A stretch of DNA of 22,308 nt from Planctomycetes bacterium RBG_16_43_13. GTDB lineage: Bacteria; Planctomycetota; MHYJ01. The stretch spans positions 1 to 22,308 of the forward strand of contig MHYJ01000047.1 of the NCBI GenBank assembly GCA_001828445.1, given 5' to 3'. The first letter of the stretch is position 1. Each line of letters starts with the position of its first letter. The notes beneath the pieces are model-generated. The model saw only the letters and a program-made list of their open reading frames with translations. It made no database searches and was not told the DNA's origin. Made by a program: the position numbers and the translations under genes. This document shows positions 1-7,131 of the stretch, piece by piece.

Positions 1-196
1 TGGCATCTTTTCTTATATCGTTTTCCTTTAGTAACGTGTCTATTAGCACGGTGATTTTGTTTATGGTGGAGAATACACCTTTAGCCGCCTCTGTCTGTGT
101 ATTTTTAGATGCTATGAGTTTCCCCGTTGTGGTTACAATGCCGACCTTTACGTTTGTTCCTCCTAAATCGATTCCTATTATAAATTTCCTTCTCAT
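1..196 (-). CDS. ROK-family sugar kinase / glucokinase, N-terminal part (runs off the left edge)
   Basis: Reading leftward from the ATG at 194-196 gives 65 residues with no stop before the window edge, starting MRRKFIIGIDLGGTNVKVGI. The DLGGTN-x-K-x-G phosphate-1 loop close to the N-terminus is the hallmark of ROK kinases and bacterial glucokinases, which phosphorylate glucose or another hexose with ATP in the cytoplasm. The sugar-binding and zinc motifs that would name the substrate lie outside the window, and a ROK-type regulator is unlikely because no HTH domain precedes the ATP loop. No Shine-Dalgarno is visible before the ATG. A TAATAT element sits about 10 bases upstream. The gene is divergent from the methyltransferase that begins at 361. 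The family call is firm; the substrate is unknown. Confidence 0.88.
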   Translation of the reverse strand, partial: MRRKFIIGIDLGGTNVKVGIVTTTGKLIASKNTQTEAAKGVFSTINKITVLIDTLLKENDIRKDA

Positions 197-262
197 AGTT
201 ATTTTGATATTATCTCTGCTATTAAATCAGAAGTGATAAATGGTGTAAAGTAAAATGGTTCA

Positions 263-343
263 CCCCGTTAGAAATACCCTCGTTTAGAGGAATGGTTCTA
301 AATAATGGTAGTTATATAATGATACAATAAATTTCTAACGGGG
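263..343. repeat. 13-bp perfect inverted repeat flanking a 55-bp spacer
   Basis: CCCCGTTAGAAAT at 263-275 is exactly complemented by ATTTCTAACGGGG at 331-343. The spacer contains a small hairpin (CCTC at 278-281, GAGG at 287-290) and a TATAAT at 315-320, a likely -10 element for the downstream methyltransferase. The right arm would then lie in the 5' leader of that mRNA. It could be a dispersed palindromic element or an operator pair; the single window cannot separate these. Confidence 0.6.
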
Positions 344-360
344 CTAATAGTGAGGTTAAT

Positions 361-1011
361 ATGCCTGACCCGTCTGAAGTGTTGGTGGACATCATAAGAC
401 GTTCTGCGGTTAGCGGTGTCGCACCCGATTTGGATAGAGTTATAGAGGTTGGGTGCGGCGGTGGGGCTGTTCTGGATATGTTGGCTGATAGGAGACCTCG
501 ACTTTTGGTGGGAGTGGATATAAAGCCGGAAATGCCCGCTTTGGCACGGCTTACATTCGTAGTCGGGAATATCGGCTGGCTACCGATAAAGAGCAAGACA
601 TTCGACGCAGTCGTTTGTGTGAATGTCTATAACTCCATTACTGCTTTAGAGGCGGAGAATGGTGTATTCGAACTAATCCGCATAGCGAGGAGAAGAGGAG
701 CTGTCGTCATAGGCATCCAAAATGTGTTCAACCCGCTCCTGTGGCTACGGGTCTCGTGGAGGAAGTTTAGGCAGGGGAGGCGGGCGAATCCAGTGGTCTT
801 TTCTCTGAAGCAGATTGCGGGTTTGGTGAAGAGGGCAGGGGGACGGATTGCGAAGGTAGAGAAAATATCACCGCCGCCGCTATACTATCCGAGAAATATG
901 CTGTGGCGTGCCGTGAGGCGATGTATAGCGAATATATATTATTATGCACTGTCGCGCCACTTCCGATTTGTAGCAGTGTATAATGTGTTCGTGGAGAAAT
1001 GTAAGCTTTAG
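361..1011 (+). CDS. Class I SAM-dependent methyltransferase
   Basis: A 216-residue protein with a Rossmann-type methyltransferase N-terminal half. Motif I is VIEVGCGGGAVLDML at about residues 28-42, followed by the acidic strand end VGVDIKPEM (about 50-58), a VVGNIGWLPI motif II region (about 67-76) and FDAVVCVNVYNSI motif IV (about 81-93). This matches the Methyltransf_11 type. The substrate cannot be read from sequence; these enzymes methylate small molecules, lipids, quinones or sugars. The C-terminal 70 residues are basic and aromatic and may bind the substrate or a membrane. GAGG at 352-355 is a short Shine-Dalgarno five bases before the ATG. The reading frame closes upstream at a TAA (328-330) with no better start. 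It lies 214 bases upstream of the beta-propeller gene, too far to assume one operon. Confidence 0.82.
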   Translation: MPDPSEVLVDIIRRSAVSGVAPDLDRVIEVGCGGGAVLDMLADRRPRLLVGVDIKPEMPALARLTFVVGNIGWLPIKSKTFDAVVCVNVYNSITALEAENGVFELIRIARRRGAVVIGIQNVFNPLLWLRVSWRKFRQGRRANPVVFSLKQIAGLVKRAGGRIAKVEKISPPPLYYPRNMLWRAVRRCIANIYYYALSRHFRFVAVYNVFVEKCKL

Positions 1012-1041
1012 AATTCGACATAGCCATTCTTCTGCAGTCGA

Positions 1042-1080
1042 TTGCAAATTGCAAATATTGGCTTGCAAAATGCAAATATA
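1042..1080 (+). promoter_or_regulatory. Tandem TTGCAAA-N-TGCAAAT repeats overlapping a sigma-54-like -24/-12 element
   Basis: Two 18-bp copies, 1042-1059 and 1063-1080, match at 16 of 18 positions with a 21-bp period, which is two helical turns. The second copy overlaps TTGGCTTGCAAAATGCA (1058-1074), which has GG-N10-GC spacing (GG at 1060-1061, GC at 1072-1073) and keeps the TTGGC and TGCA parts of the sigma-54 consensus but misses three other positions. It would direct transcription into the beta-propeller gene with a leader of about 140 bases. It could equally be a site for a repressor or activator of another promoter. Confidence 0.35.
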
Positions 1081-1144
1081 GTTGCACATAAAAGTAAATA
1101 ACGAAGCTCCATATCAATACTCATATATAAGTGTCTATGATTCA

Positions 1145-1163
1145 GGGACTTATAACAAGTCCC
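1145..1163 (+). other. Perfect 7-bp stem-loop in the leader of the beta-propeller gene
   Basis: GGGACTT (1145-1151) and AAGTCCC (1157-1163) enclose the loop ATAAC. No T-run follows on either strand, so it does not look like an intrinsic terminator. It lies 63 bases before the start codon at 1226 and may be an mRNA structure or a protein-binding dyad. Confidence 0.4.
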
Positions 1164-1225
1164 CATTCTACCTATCACCAATATACTGGCACAGGGCTTG
1201 CTATTATAACTGTAGAGGCAAGAAA

Positions 1226-2809
1226 ATGATAAAGAAAGCAGGCGTCCTAACAATCCTTATGGTGATAATAACAGGGGTTACCTTCGCACAGGATATCGTT
1301 TTAGAGAATAAGGTTAAGATCGGCGATTTCCCACGCGGGATAGTTAGTTCTCTTGATGGCTCGAAGTGCTACATTCCCGATTCATCCAATGGTGGGGATG
1401 TCTATGTAGTAAATACTACTACGCAATCGGTAACGAGGGCAATCGACACCGATGGGGTGAGGTCGATTTTTCTCTCCCCTGACGGTTCGAGGGTATGGAC
1501 GTTAGACCCTCCGCGGAACGTGGTCGTCATAAATACTGCCACCGACACCATAGCCGCAAACATAGAGGTGCCGGTGCCGCCCTCTAATGTGGCTTTCTCG
1601 CCCGATGGCTCGCTCGCCCTGCTCTACTCCGCAGGAAATAATCCGAACTACATAACCATAGTTGACTCCACCACCTATAGCATCGTTGCACAAATACAGG
1701 TTCCCGCATCCTCACTCTTTAATGGTATAGTGGTAACGCCTGATAGCAGGTATGCCCTCCTCACAAGCGGCTGGGCAAACGTCGTAACGGTAATTGACCT
1801 TACTACTTTCTCGATTGCCGCATATATACCTGTGGGCAATTTCCCCATTGATATTGCACTGGGCAAAAATGGCACAAATGCCTATGTCAGTAACTATTAT
1901 TCTCGAGACATAACGGTTATAGATATATCCACGTTATCATTGGCAGGCAGGATACCGCTCACGGGCTATCCCTTCAGGGTAAGATACCAAAAAGGCACCG
2001 ACTATATCTGGGTTCTCACGGATAATATGGATGTGGTGAACGTTATAGATACTACGAATAATACCGTAGTGAGTGCAATCGCCCTGAACGGCATAGTCGC
2101 ATATACCGACCTCAACGACATATCCTTCAGACCAGATGGCAAGTTAGCGGTTATTACTGCATCTGACACAGGCACGGTCGCACTTATTGACTCAAACCCT
2201 GCCAATACAACCTTCGGGGATGTTGTGAAGACCATTTCCGCCGGCTATGTAACATACTTGGCTTTCCTCCCGAATGGGGACTACGTCTATGTAGTTGATA
2301 GGACGGGTGGATATGTCCTCGTCTGTGCGGTTTCGGGTGGATTGGATACTTTGGCGGATGCCATATCTTTCGTAGTAGACCAGTTAAAACTGTATCTCTC
2401 GTCCAGTAATCTGACATCTACTCAGAAGAGTTCACTGCAAAAGGCGGCAGATAACCTAATTGGCAACAACGGCGGTAGCGCAAGTAATGGGGCGCTACAA
2501 AAGATATCAAGTGGTGCTATCGTTGCAGGGCTGGAGAAGATTAAGCAGGCAATAAATTATCTGATTAGTGCAAGTAATAGCGGGTTGGATACGTCTGAAT
2601 TGCAGAAGATATTGGCGAATGGGGCTATGAACGACACGAGGGAATTCATAGAGGGGATTGAGGCACAGGTGGGTAGCACGAATAGTTATGTGGTTTCTGC
2701 GTGGGGTCTCTTTAATACAGGGGTGAGTTCTCTGAATGCAGGGGATTATTATACTGCGGTTGACTATTTTAAGAGAGCCGCCGCAACGGCACAGAATGCG
2801 ATAAATTAG
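1226..2809 (+). CDS. Secreted YVTN-type beta-propeller protein with helical C-terminal domain
   Basis: A 527-residue product starting MIKKAGVLTILMVIITG, a Sec signal peptide with a likely cleavage after TFA at about residue 21, so it is exported. Residues about 25-385 hold seven or eight repeats of the YVTN/NHL-like type, with recurring (S/P)PDG turns and V-V-I-D-T-x-T strands (for example VVVINTATDTI and VTVIDLTTFSI). These build a beta-propeller used for binding or as a structural surface. Residues about 390-527 are helical, with a final GLFNTGVSSLNAGDYYTAVDYFKRAA helical pair, resembling the C-terminal FIMAH-like modules of secreted proteins. The ATG at 1226 is chosen over an upstream frame opening because GAGG lies 7 bases ahead and the signal peptide starts there. 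No catalytic residues are apparent; the ligand is unknown. Confidence 0.85.
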   Translation: MIKKAGVLTILMVIITGVTFAQDIVLENKVKIGDFPRGIVSSLDGSKCYIPDSSNGGDVYVVNTTTQSVTRAIDTDGVRSIFLSPDGSRVWTLDPPRNVVVINTATDTIAANIEVPVPPSNVAFSPDGSLALLYSAGNNPNYITIVDSTTYSIVAQIQVPASSLFNGIVVTPDSRYALLTSGWANVVTVIDLTTFSIAAYIPVGNFPIDIALGKNGTNAYVSNYYSRDITVIDISTLSLAGRIPLTGYPFRVRYQKGTDYIWVLTDNMDVVNVIDTTNNTVVSAIALNGIVAYTDLNDISFRPDGKLAVITASDTGTVALIDSNPANTTFGDVVKTISAGYVTYLAFLPNGDYVYVVDRTGGYVLVCAVSGGLDTLADAISFVVDQLKLYLSSSNLTSTQKSSLQKAADNLIGNNGGSASNGALQKISSGAIVAGLEKIKQAINYLISASNSGLDTSELQKILANGAMNDTREFIEGIEAQVGSTNSYVVSAWGLFNTGVSSLNAGDYYTAVDYFKRAAATAQNAIN

Positions 2810-2850
2810 TGTGATATGGAGTGGGGTATGGAACGAAGCACCATCCTTAA

Positions 2851-2985
2851 TTTTGACTTTTGCGTTTTGGATTTTGATTTTTACAATGCCCCTATTCCCT
2901 CCTTATCCTCTTAACTATTCTTCGCCCCAATACGGGACGGGGAATAGTAGGGGGATGGGGTGATAAGATAAAAGCAAAAATCAAA
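2851..2985. terminator. Large nested inverted repeat between convergent genes, possible bidirectional terminator
   Basis: This gap between the convergent beta-propeller and acyltransferase genes folds as nested arms: TTTGATTTTT (2873-2882) with AAAAATCAAA (2976-2985), CTTATC (2902-2907) with GATAAG (2962-2967), ACTATTC (2914-2920) with GAATAGT (2942-2948), and CCCC (2925-2928) with GGGG (2939-2942). A second copy of the outer arm, TTTGACTTTTGC, starts at 2852, 21 bp earlier. A structured, AT-flanked dyad between tail-to-tail genes fits a two-way terminator, but the stem is interrupted and a dispersed repeat is also possible. Confidence 0.45.
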
Positions 2986-3002
2986 GATAAGGAAGTAAAA
3001 TC

Positions 3003-3638
3003 TTACACTCCCTTCACCTTCGCCGGGACACCGATATATGTGCCGGGCGATGATATATTTTTAACAACCACAGCCCCAGCGCCGATTGTTATATTGTCGC
3101 CGATCGTTATACGATCTATTATTGTAGAACCAGTTCCTATATGGTTTTTATTGCCAATCTTGCATATCCCGCAGATAGTAGCCCCTGGAGCGATATGATT
3201 GAAATTGCCAATTGTTGTATTGTGTCCTATAGAAGAAGCCCTGTTTATAAAATTAAAATTCCCAACTTTAACGTAGGGAGCAATGACGGAGCCAGCTCCT
3301 ATAAAATTACCTTTACCGATATGTGGTAAACTGCTATTTGATATAATACTTTTAGGATGTATGACATTTGGAAACCGCAAAATCCCGATTTTCTCAAGTT
3401 CTTCGAGCAATGGCTCCTTATTAGCGTTTACAAATCCCAAGAAATTATTATCTTTATCACCATTGTGTTGTTTATAGTCCTTGAGCGATATTATAGGGAA
3501 TCTTTTAGCCAATTCTTGAGAAAGGTCTGCTGGTATATCCCTGTTAAGGACTATGTATTTTACTTTGCCGCTGTGCTCCTCAATAGCATCAATAATATCC
3601 CAAATAAAACTCCCAGCACCAAAGATAGTCCAATCCAT
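3003..3638 (-). CDS. NeuD/PglD-like sugar O- or N-acyltransferase (left-handed beta-helix)
   Basis: A 211-residue protein of NeuD/PglD length. Residues 1-80 form the small nucleotide-sugar-binding Rossmann-like domain (MDWTIFGAGSFIWDIIDAI). Residues about 95-205 are a left-handed beta-helix of hexapeptide repeats (IGKGNFIGAGSVIAPYVKVGN and so on) ending in the usual cap GVPAKVKGV. The His of ASSIGHNTTIGN sits where the catalytic His of these acetyl-CoA-dependent transferases is found. The family acylates sugars for sialic-acid-like or glycan precursors; the acceptor here is unknown. The ATG at 3636-3638 is preferred because GGGAGGA lies 7-8 bases ahead; an upstream TTG at 3654-3656 would bury that ribosome site. 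It follows the BKACE gene by 81 bases on the same strand, probably one transcript. Confidence 0.85.
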   Translation of the reverse strand: MDWTIFGAGSFIWDIIDAIEEHSGKVKYIVLNRDIPADLSQELAKRFPIISLKDYKQHNGDKDNNFLGFVNANKEPLLEELEKIGILRFPNVIHPKSIISNSSLPHIGKGNFIGAGSVIAPYVKVGNFNFINRASSIGHNTTIGNFNHIAPGATICGICKIGNKNHIGTGSTIIDRITIGDNITIGAGAVVVKNISSPGTYIGVPAKVKGV

Positions 3639-3719
3639 ATCGGTTTCCTCCCACAAGCATATTCTTTATGTATATCTGATAGTGTTTTTAAGTGATAATG
3701 CACAAGAATAGATTTTCGA

Positions 3720-4568
3720 TCATAAACCGAGAATTTCTCTTGCCTCTTTAGGAGTGGCTATTCCCCTCCCTAATTTATTTGCAATCCCGACAATCCTTTC
3801 AACTAACACATCATTTGTAGCAGGTTCTTTTGCATCATAACTGTAATATAGATTATCCTCTAAACCAATCCTTATATGCCCTCCAAATATAATAGCGGCT
3901 GCATTTGCGTATAATTGATATTGGCCAATTCCAGCTGCACTCCATACGGAATTAGTAGGTAGCATAGATAGTAAAGTTGCGAAAACCATTGGCTCGAACG
4001 GCGCTGTTCCCAGCGAACCAAATAATAAATTAAAATACGGCTTTTCATCTTTTACAATTTCTTTCTGTAACAAGAACTTGGCTTTATGGAGCATACCCGG
4101 TTCGAATATCTCGAACTCCGGCTTTATACCCCTGTCCATCATTTTTTTGGCGAGCAGTTCAATCATTTGAGGGCTATTGACGGACTCTTGGTTTATGAAA
4201 TTCATAGAGCCAACTGTCAAGGAGGCGAGTTCCGGTTTCAGGTCTCCTTCTAATTCCAGACACTCAGACCTTTTTTCAAACTCACTCCAGTTCCTTCCGC
4301 TTGTAGATACACTTATAATCAAGTCAGTATTATTTCTTATACCCTCTATTATTTTAGCGAAGGCGTCTTTTCTCCAGGTGGGCTTACCGTAGTTATCTCT
4401 TGGATGGATATGAACCACCGATACCCCTAACTTGGCACAACTAACCGCAGTTTTCACAATCTCATCTACACTTATTGGTGTGTAGGGATTTAACTCCTTA
4501 GTTGGCACCATACCTGTTGGGCACAGATTTATTATTAGTTTATCCTTTGGGCGGTTTTCGTAGTTCAT
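3720..4568 (-). CDS. BKACE-family (DUF849) beta-keto acid cleavage enzyme
   Basis: A 282-residue TIM-barrel protein of the BKACE family, whose founding member Kce condenses acetyl-CoA with 3-keto-5-aminohexanoate and releases acetoacetate and an acyl-CoA. The zinc ligands are visible: His53 and His55 in VVHIHPRDNYGKPTW, and Glu237 in GGHIRIGLEDN, the exact context known for the family. Asn14 and Pro17 in the LIINLCPTG strand and SVSTSGRN also fit. Substrates vary widely across BKACE members and cannot be assigned. No lysine-fermentation genes are present, so a Kce role is not supported. The neighbour is a NeuD-like acyltransferase, which could use an acyl-CoA, but that link is inference. No Shine-Dalgarno is seen; TATAAT lies 7 bases before the ATG. 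Confidence 0.88.
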   Translation of the reverse strand: MNYENRPKDKLIINLCPTGMVPTKELNPYTPISVDEIVKTAVSCAKLGVSVVHIHPRDNYGKPTWRKDAFAKIIEGIRNNTDLIISVSTSGRNWSEFEKRSECLELEGDLKPELASLTVGSMNFINQESVNSPQMIELLAKKMMDRGIKPEFEIFEPGMLHKAKFLLQKEIVKDEKPYFNLLFGSLGTAPFEPMVFATLLSMLPTNSVWSAAGIGQYQLYANAAAIIFGGHIRIGLEDNLYYSYDAKEPATNDVLVERIVGIANKLGRGIATPKEAREILGL

Positions 4569-4575
4569 AGGTGTT

Positions 4576-4581
4576 ATTATA
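4576..4581 (-). promoter_or_regulatory. TATAAT -10 element just upstream of the BKACE start (possible leaderless mRNA)
   Basis: An exact TATAAT on the minus strand ends 7 bases before the ATG at 4566-4568. Transcription starting 6-7 bases downstream would begin at or next to the A of the ATG. No purine-rich ribosome site occurs in the 7-base gap. The -35 region is AT-rich without a good TTGACA. Confidence 0.5.
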
Positions 4582-4693
4582 AGATAGTAAACTAAAAAAT
4601 AAAGTGTAAAGATAAAGAATAAGGAAGGGTTTTACCTTTTTATATTCAAACAGTTATCCCACACTGTCGTTAAAATCTCAGGATATCTACTAT

Positions 4694-5656
4694 ATGAAAA
4701 GGCATAGATTTCTCATTCTATCGGTAGTCCTTATAGTGATGGTCGGCTTGTTGTGTTATCGCGTCTTCTTTAAGGGGAAGATGCCATCTGATAAGAATAC
4801 CCATACGGATAATAAAGTGTCCGCAATTGGAAAGGTAGATAACATTCCGCCGAGTAACGTTATTAATAATACGGCAGATCTTCCTCCAGACCATCCTCCT
4901 ATTAGTAAGAAGCCCATTCGTCCTGATAATCCGCCTGTAAAGGCAACAGCACCTGAATTGATAGATAAATTGAGGAAGTTGCTGGCGGATGGAGCTAATC
5001 GCTCATTTGGGAGTGAAGCATCCTATCACGACTATCTAAATCAATTAAAGGTGCTTGGGGTAGATGCCTTTCCGTATCTACGTGATGTGATACTTAATAG
5101 GGATGAGACGGTGGAGCTTAGGACAGCATTGATACAGGTGGTAGGGGGGATGAAGGGTGATGAACCAATAGGGTTTCTACTCGGGATATTTGGTTCTAAG
5201 TCGAACGAACAGATTCTCAGAAATTACGCTATAACATCGGTGCGTAAAAGTGGAGACAGTAGGATATTTGATACCGTGAGGGTTGTCTTCGATGGTGAGC
5301 AGGGCTATCCTGCCAGATACAATCTCGTTCAGATGATGGGTGAGACGAAGGACGAGAGGGCTATACCAATTCTTACTAAGGCGTTAGAGAGCGACCATGA
5401 TAAACAGGTGCGATACCTTTCGGCGATGGCATTGAGTAACTTTTTAGATGACTTTAGTGTAAGGGAGAAGTTAAAATACTATGCCGTGCAGGACGGTGAT
5501 GCGATAGTCAGGCGAAATTGCGTGATTGCACTTGGTGGATATAAGAAGGATGAGATTAAGGACTTTCTCGAACAGATATTAAAGAGCGATAGCGATAGCA
5601 GGGTTCTGAGGACTACAAGGGCAATACTTAAGAAGAATTTTGACGGCGGCAAATAG
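4694..5656 (+). CDS. Membrane-anchored HEAT-repeat protein
   Basis: A 320-residue protein with a basic N-terminus and one hydrophobic segment (FLILSVVLIVMVGLLCYRVFF, about residues 6-27), which is a membrane anchor or uncleaved signal. A linker rich in Pro and charged residues follows (about 30-95), then helical HEAT-like repeats to the end: residues with DAFPYLRDVIL, DEPIGFLLGIF, DERAIPILTKALESD-DKQVRYLSAMALSNF and DAIVRRNCVIALGGY patterns. Such repeats bind partner proteins, and no enzyme motif is present. Topology would place the repeats outside the cytoplasmic membrane face. AGGA lies 11 bases before the ATG. The next gene starts 12 bases after its stop, so the two are probably cotranscribed and may act together, though no partner function is known. 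Confidence 0.78.
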   Translation: MKRHRFLILSVVLIVMVGLLCYRVFFKGKMPSDKNTHTDNKVSAIGKVDNIPPSNVINNTADLPPDHPPISKKPIRPDNPPVKATAPELIDKLRKLLADGANRSFGSEASYHDYLNQLKVLGVDAFPYLRDVILNRDETVELRTALIQVVGGMKGDEPIGFLLGIFGSKSNEQILRNYAITSVRKSGDSRIFDTVRVVFDGEQGYPARYNLVQMMGETKDERAIPILTKALESDHDKQVRYLSAMALSNFLDDFSVREKLKYYAVQDGDAIVRRNCVIALGGYKKDEIKDFLEQILKSDSDSRVLRTTRAILKKNFDGGK

Positions 5657-5668
5657 AAAACATTTCTG

Positions 5669-6853
5669 ATGAATCATTGGGATAAAGAATCACTCCTCGT
5701 GGCACGTCTTTCTACTGTGCCGCCTTATATTATTCCTGATGCAGATAATATTGAGTGGGGGAGGGTGCTTGAAATTGCCCGTTCAGAGGAGACCGCTGGC
5801 ATATTGTATAAAAATATAAGATTGCTCCAAATAAAAGTGCCTGCTGATGTATTGGCAGGTCTTGAGAAGATACATCTCTCGGTTGTTAGTAGAAATATAC
5901 TCCAGGCAGGGCAGCTTAGAGAGGTATTGAAGTCGCTTGCTGATAAAGAGATATCCTCCATTCCGTTAAAGGGTTCTGTGCTATCGCGGTTTATCTATCC
6001 AGAATTGGGCTTGAGGGATATGGCAGATATAGATGTCCTAATCAAGAAAGATACGTTGCGAGAGACGGATGCTGCATTGCGTTCACTTGGATATAATTCA
6101 CATGACTTTATCACTTATCACTCAACACTTACTACTTACCACTCGTTTTACCGCAACTCTGTCTCTTATTTTAAGGAGAGCGATACGACACCGTCGGTCC
6201 TACATTTGCACTGGCATATAGTAAATGCTTCGGTCCCGCTTTTTATGTATTCGATAGATGTAGAAAAGATATGGGAAGAGGTGGAGGAGGTGGATTTTGG
6301 CGACGGGGTGAAGGCGTTTGCAATGCCGCCGCATTTCCTTCTCCTACATTTATCAGAGCATACCTTGAAGCATTCATTTAGCACGTTGATTCATCTTGCC
6401 GACATATCGCAACTGATAAGGTTCTACGACGGCAGTAGTGCTAATAGTTACAAGGGTGCATTTCCCAGCACCGATTGGGATGCGGTATTCCGCTATGCCG
6501 TTGAATGGAATGTAGAATTTCCGCTCTATCTTTCACTATTTTATAGCCACAAGATAATAGGAACGATGTTGCCTGATGACGTTTTGCGCAGGTGTCGAAA
6601 TAAGGTTAGTGGATTTGGGGGATGCTATCTTGTGCGGTCTATTGAGAGAAACAATAGGTGGAACGGGCTGAGCGTATTTGGCTACCTTGTAATGTGTAAG
6701 AATATTAGTAAGAAGGTGCAATTTATTAGGTCTATGCTCTTTCCTCCGACTGATGAGATGGATAAGCTCGGCAGTAGGAGGGACTTGTCGGGCTATCTAC
6801 GCAGGATGTATAGGATGATAGCCCTGTCCTGTTCTGTCTTACTTGGCAGATAG
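5669..6853 (+). CDS. Nucleotidyltransferase-family protein (NTP_transf_5 type)
   Basis: A 394-residue protein with an alpha-helical N-terminus and a nucleotidyltransferase core. The core is IPLKGSVLSRFIYPELGLRD at about residues 98-117 and MADIDVLI at 118-125, giving Lys101, Gly102 and the acidic D-x-D pair (Asp120, Asp122) that binds metal in this superfamily. This is the pattern of the uncharacterised NTP_transf_5 proteins often found in glycan or peptide-modification clusters. A histidine-rich stretch with HLHWHIVN (about 170-177) and HFLLLHLSEHTLKH (about 222-235) is also typical. The true substrate is unknown. It follows the HEAT-repeat gene by 12 bases without a clear Shine-Dalgarno, suggesting translational coupling. 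Its last 15 bases overlap the 3' end of the convergent rpsT. Confidence 0.75.
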   Translation: MNHWDKESLLVARLSTVPPYIIPDADNIEWGRVLEIARSEETAGILYKNIRLLQIKVPADVLAGLEKIHLSVVSRNILQAGQLREVLKSLADKEISSIPLKGSVLSRFIYPELGLRDMADIDVLIKKDTLRETDAALRSLGYNSHDFITYHSTLTTYHSFYRNSVSYFKESDTTPSVLHLHWHIVNASVPLFMYSIDVEKIWEEVEEVDFGDGVKAFAMPPHFLLLHLSEHTLKHSFSTLIHLADISQLIRFYDGSSANSYKGAFPSTDWDAVFRYAVEWNVEFPLYLSLFYSHKIIGTMLPDDVLRRCRNKVSGFGGCYLVRSIERNNRWNGLSVFGYLVMCKNISKKVQFIRSMLFPPTDEMDKLGSRRDLSGYLRRMYRMIALSCSVLLGR

Positions 6854-7108
6854 TGCTGCGATTTTCTGGGCAAGCCGCGACTTCCTACGGGCGGCATTAT
6901 TCTTGTGTAGTATGCCTCTCTCAACCGCCTTATCCAACAGCTTATAAACTGTCTTGAGTTGGCTCTTCGCAGTATCCACATTTTTAGTGGATATAGAGAC
7001 GAGGGTTTTTTTAACCTCTGTCTTTATTGTTGCCTTTGCAATCCTATTGCGGAGCCGTCTCTTCAGATTTTGCCTAACTCTTTTCCTTGTGCTCAGCGTT
7101 CTCGCCAT
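6839..7108 (-). CDS. rpsT: 30S ribosomal protein S20
   Basis: An 89-residue basic protein starting MARTLSTRKRVRQNLKRRLR, with the S20 core ending in LHKNNAARRKSRLAQKIAALSAK. S20 binds 16S rRNA helices 9 and 44 early in small-subunit assembly, and its length is normal. A strong Shine-Dalgarno, AAAGGAGG, lies about 9 bases before the ATG. It begins 23 bases after the TPR gene stop on the same strand and may be read with it. The 3' end overlaps the opposing nucleotidyltransferase gene by 15 bases (6839-6853), so no separate terminator lies between them. Confidence 0.97.
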   Translation of the reverse strand: MARTLSTRKRVRQNLKRRLRNRIAKATIKTEVKKTLVSISTKNVDTAKSQLKTVYKLLDKAVERGILHKNNAARRKSRLAQKIAALSAK

Positions 7109-7131
7109 TGTTGGTTTCCTCCTTTAATAGT

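Noticed and set aside
1082..1225. An in-frame upstream extension of the beta-propeller gene
   Set aside because: It has no ribosome site or conserved sequence, and it would put 48 residues ahead of a clear signal peptide beginning at 1226, where GAGG is properly spaced.
3639..3656. A TTG start that would lengthen the acyltransferase by six residues
   Set aside because: The strong GGGAGGA site lies inside this extension and serves the ATG at 3636-3638.
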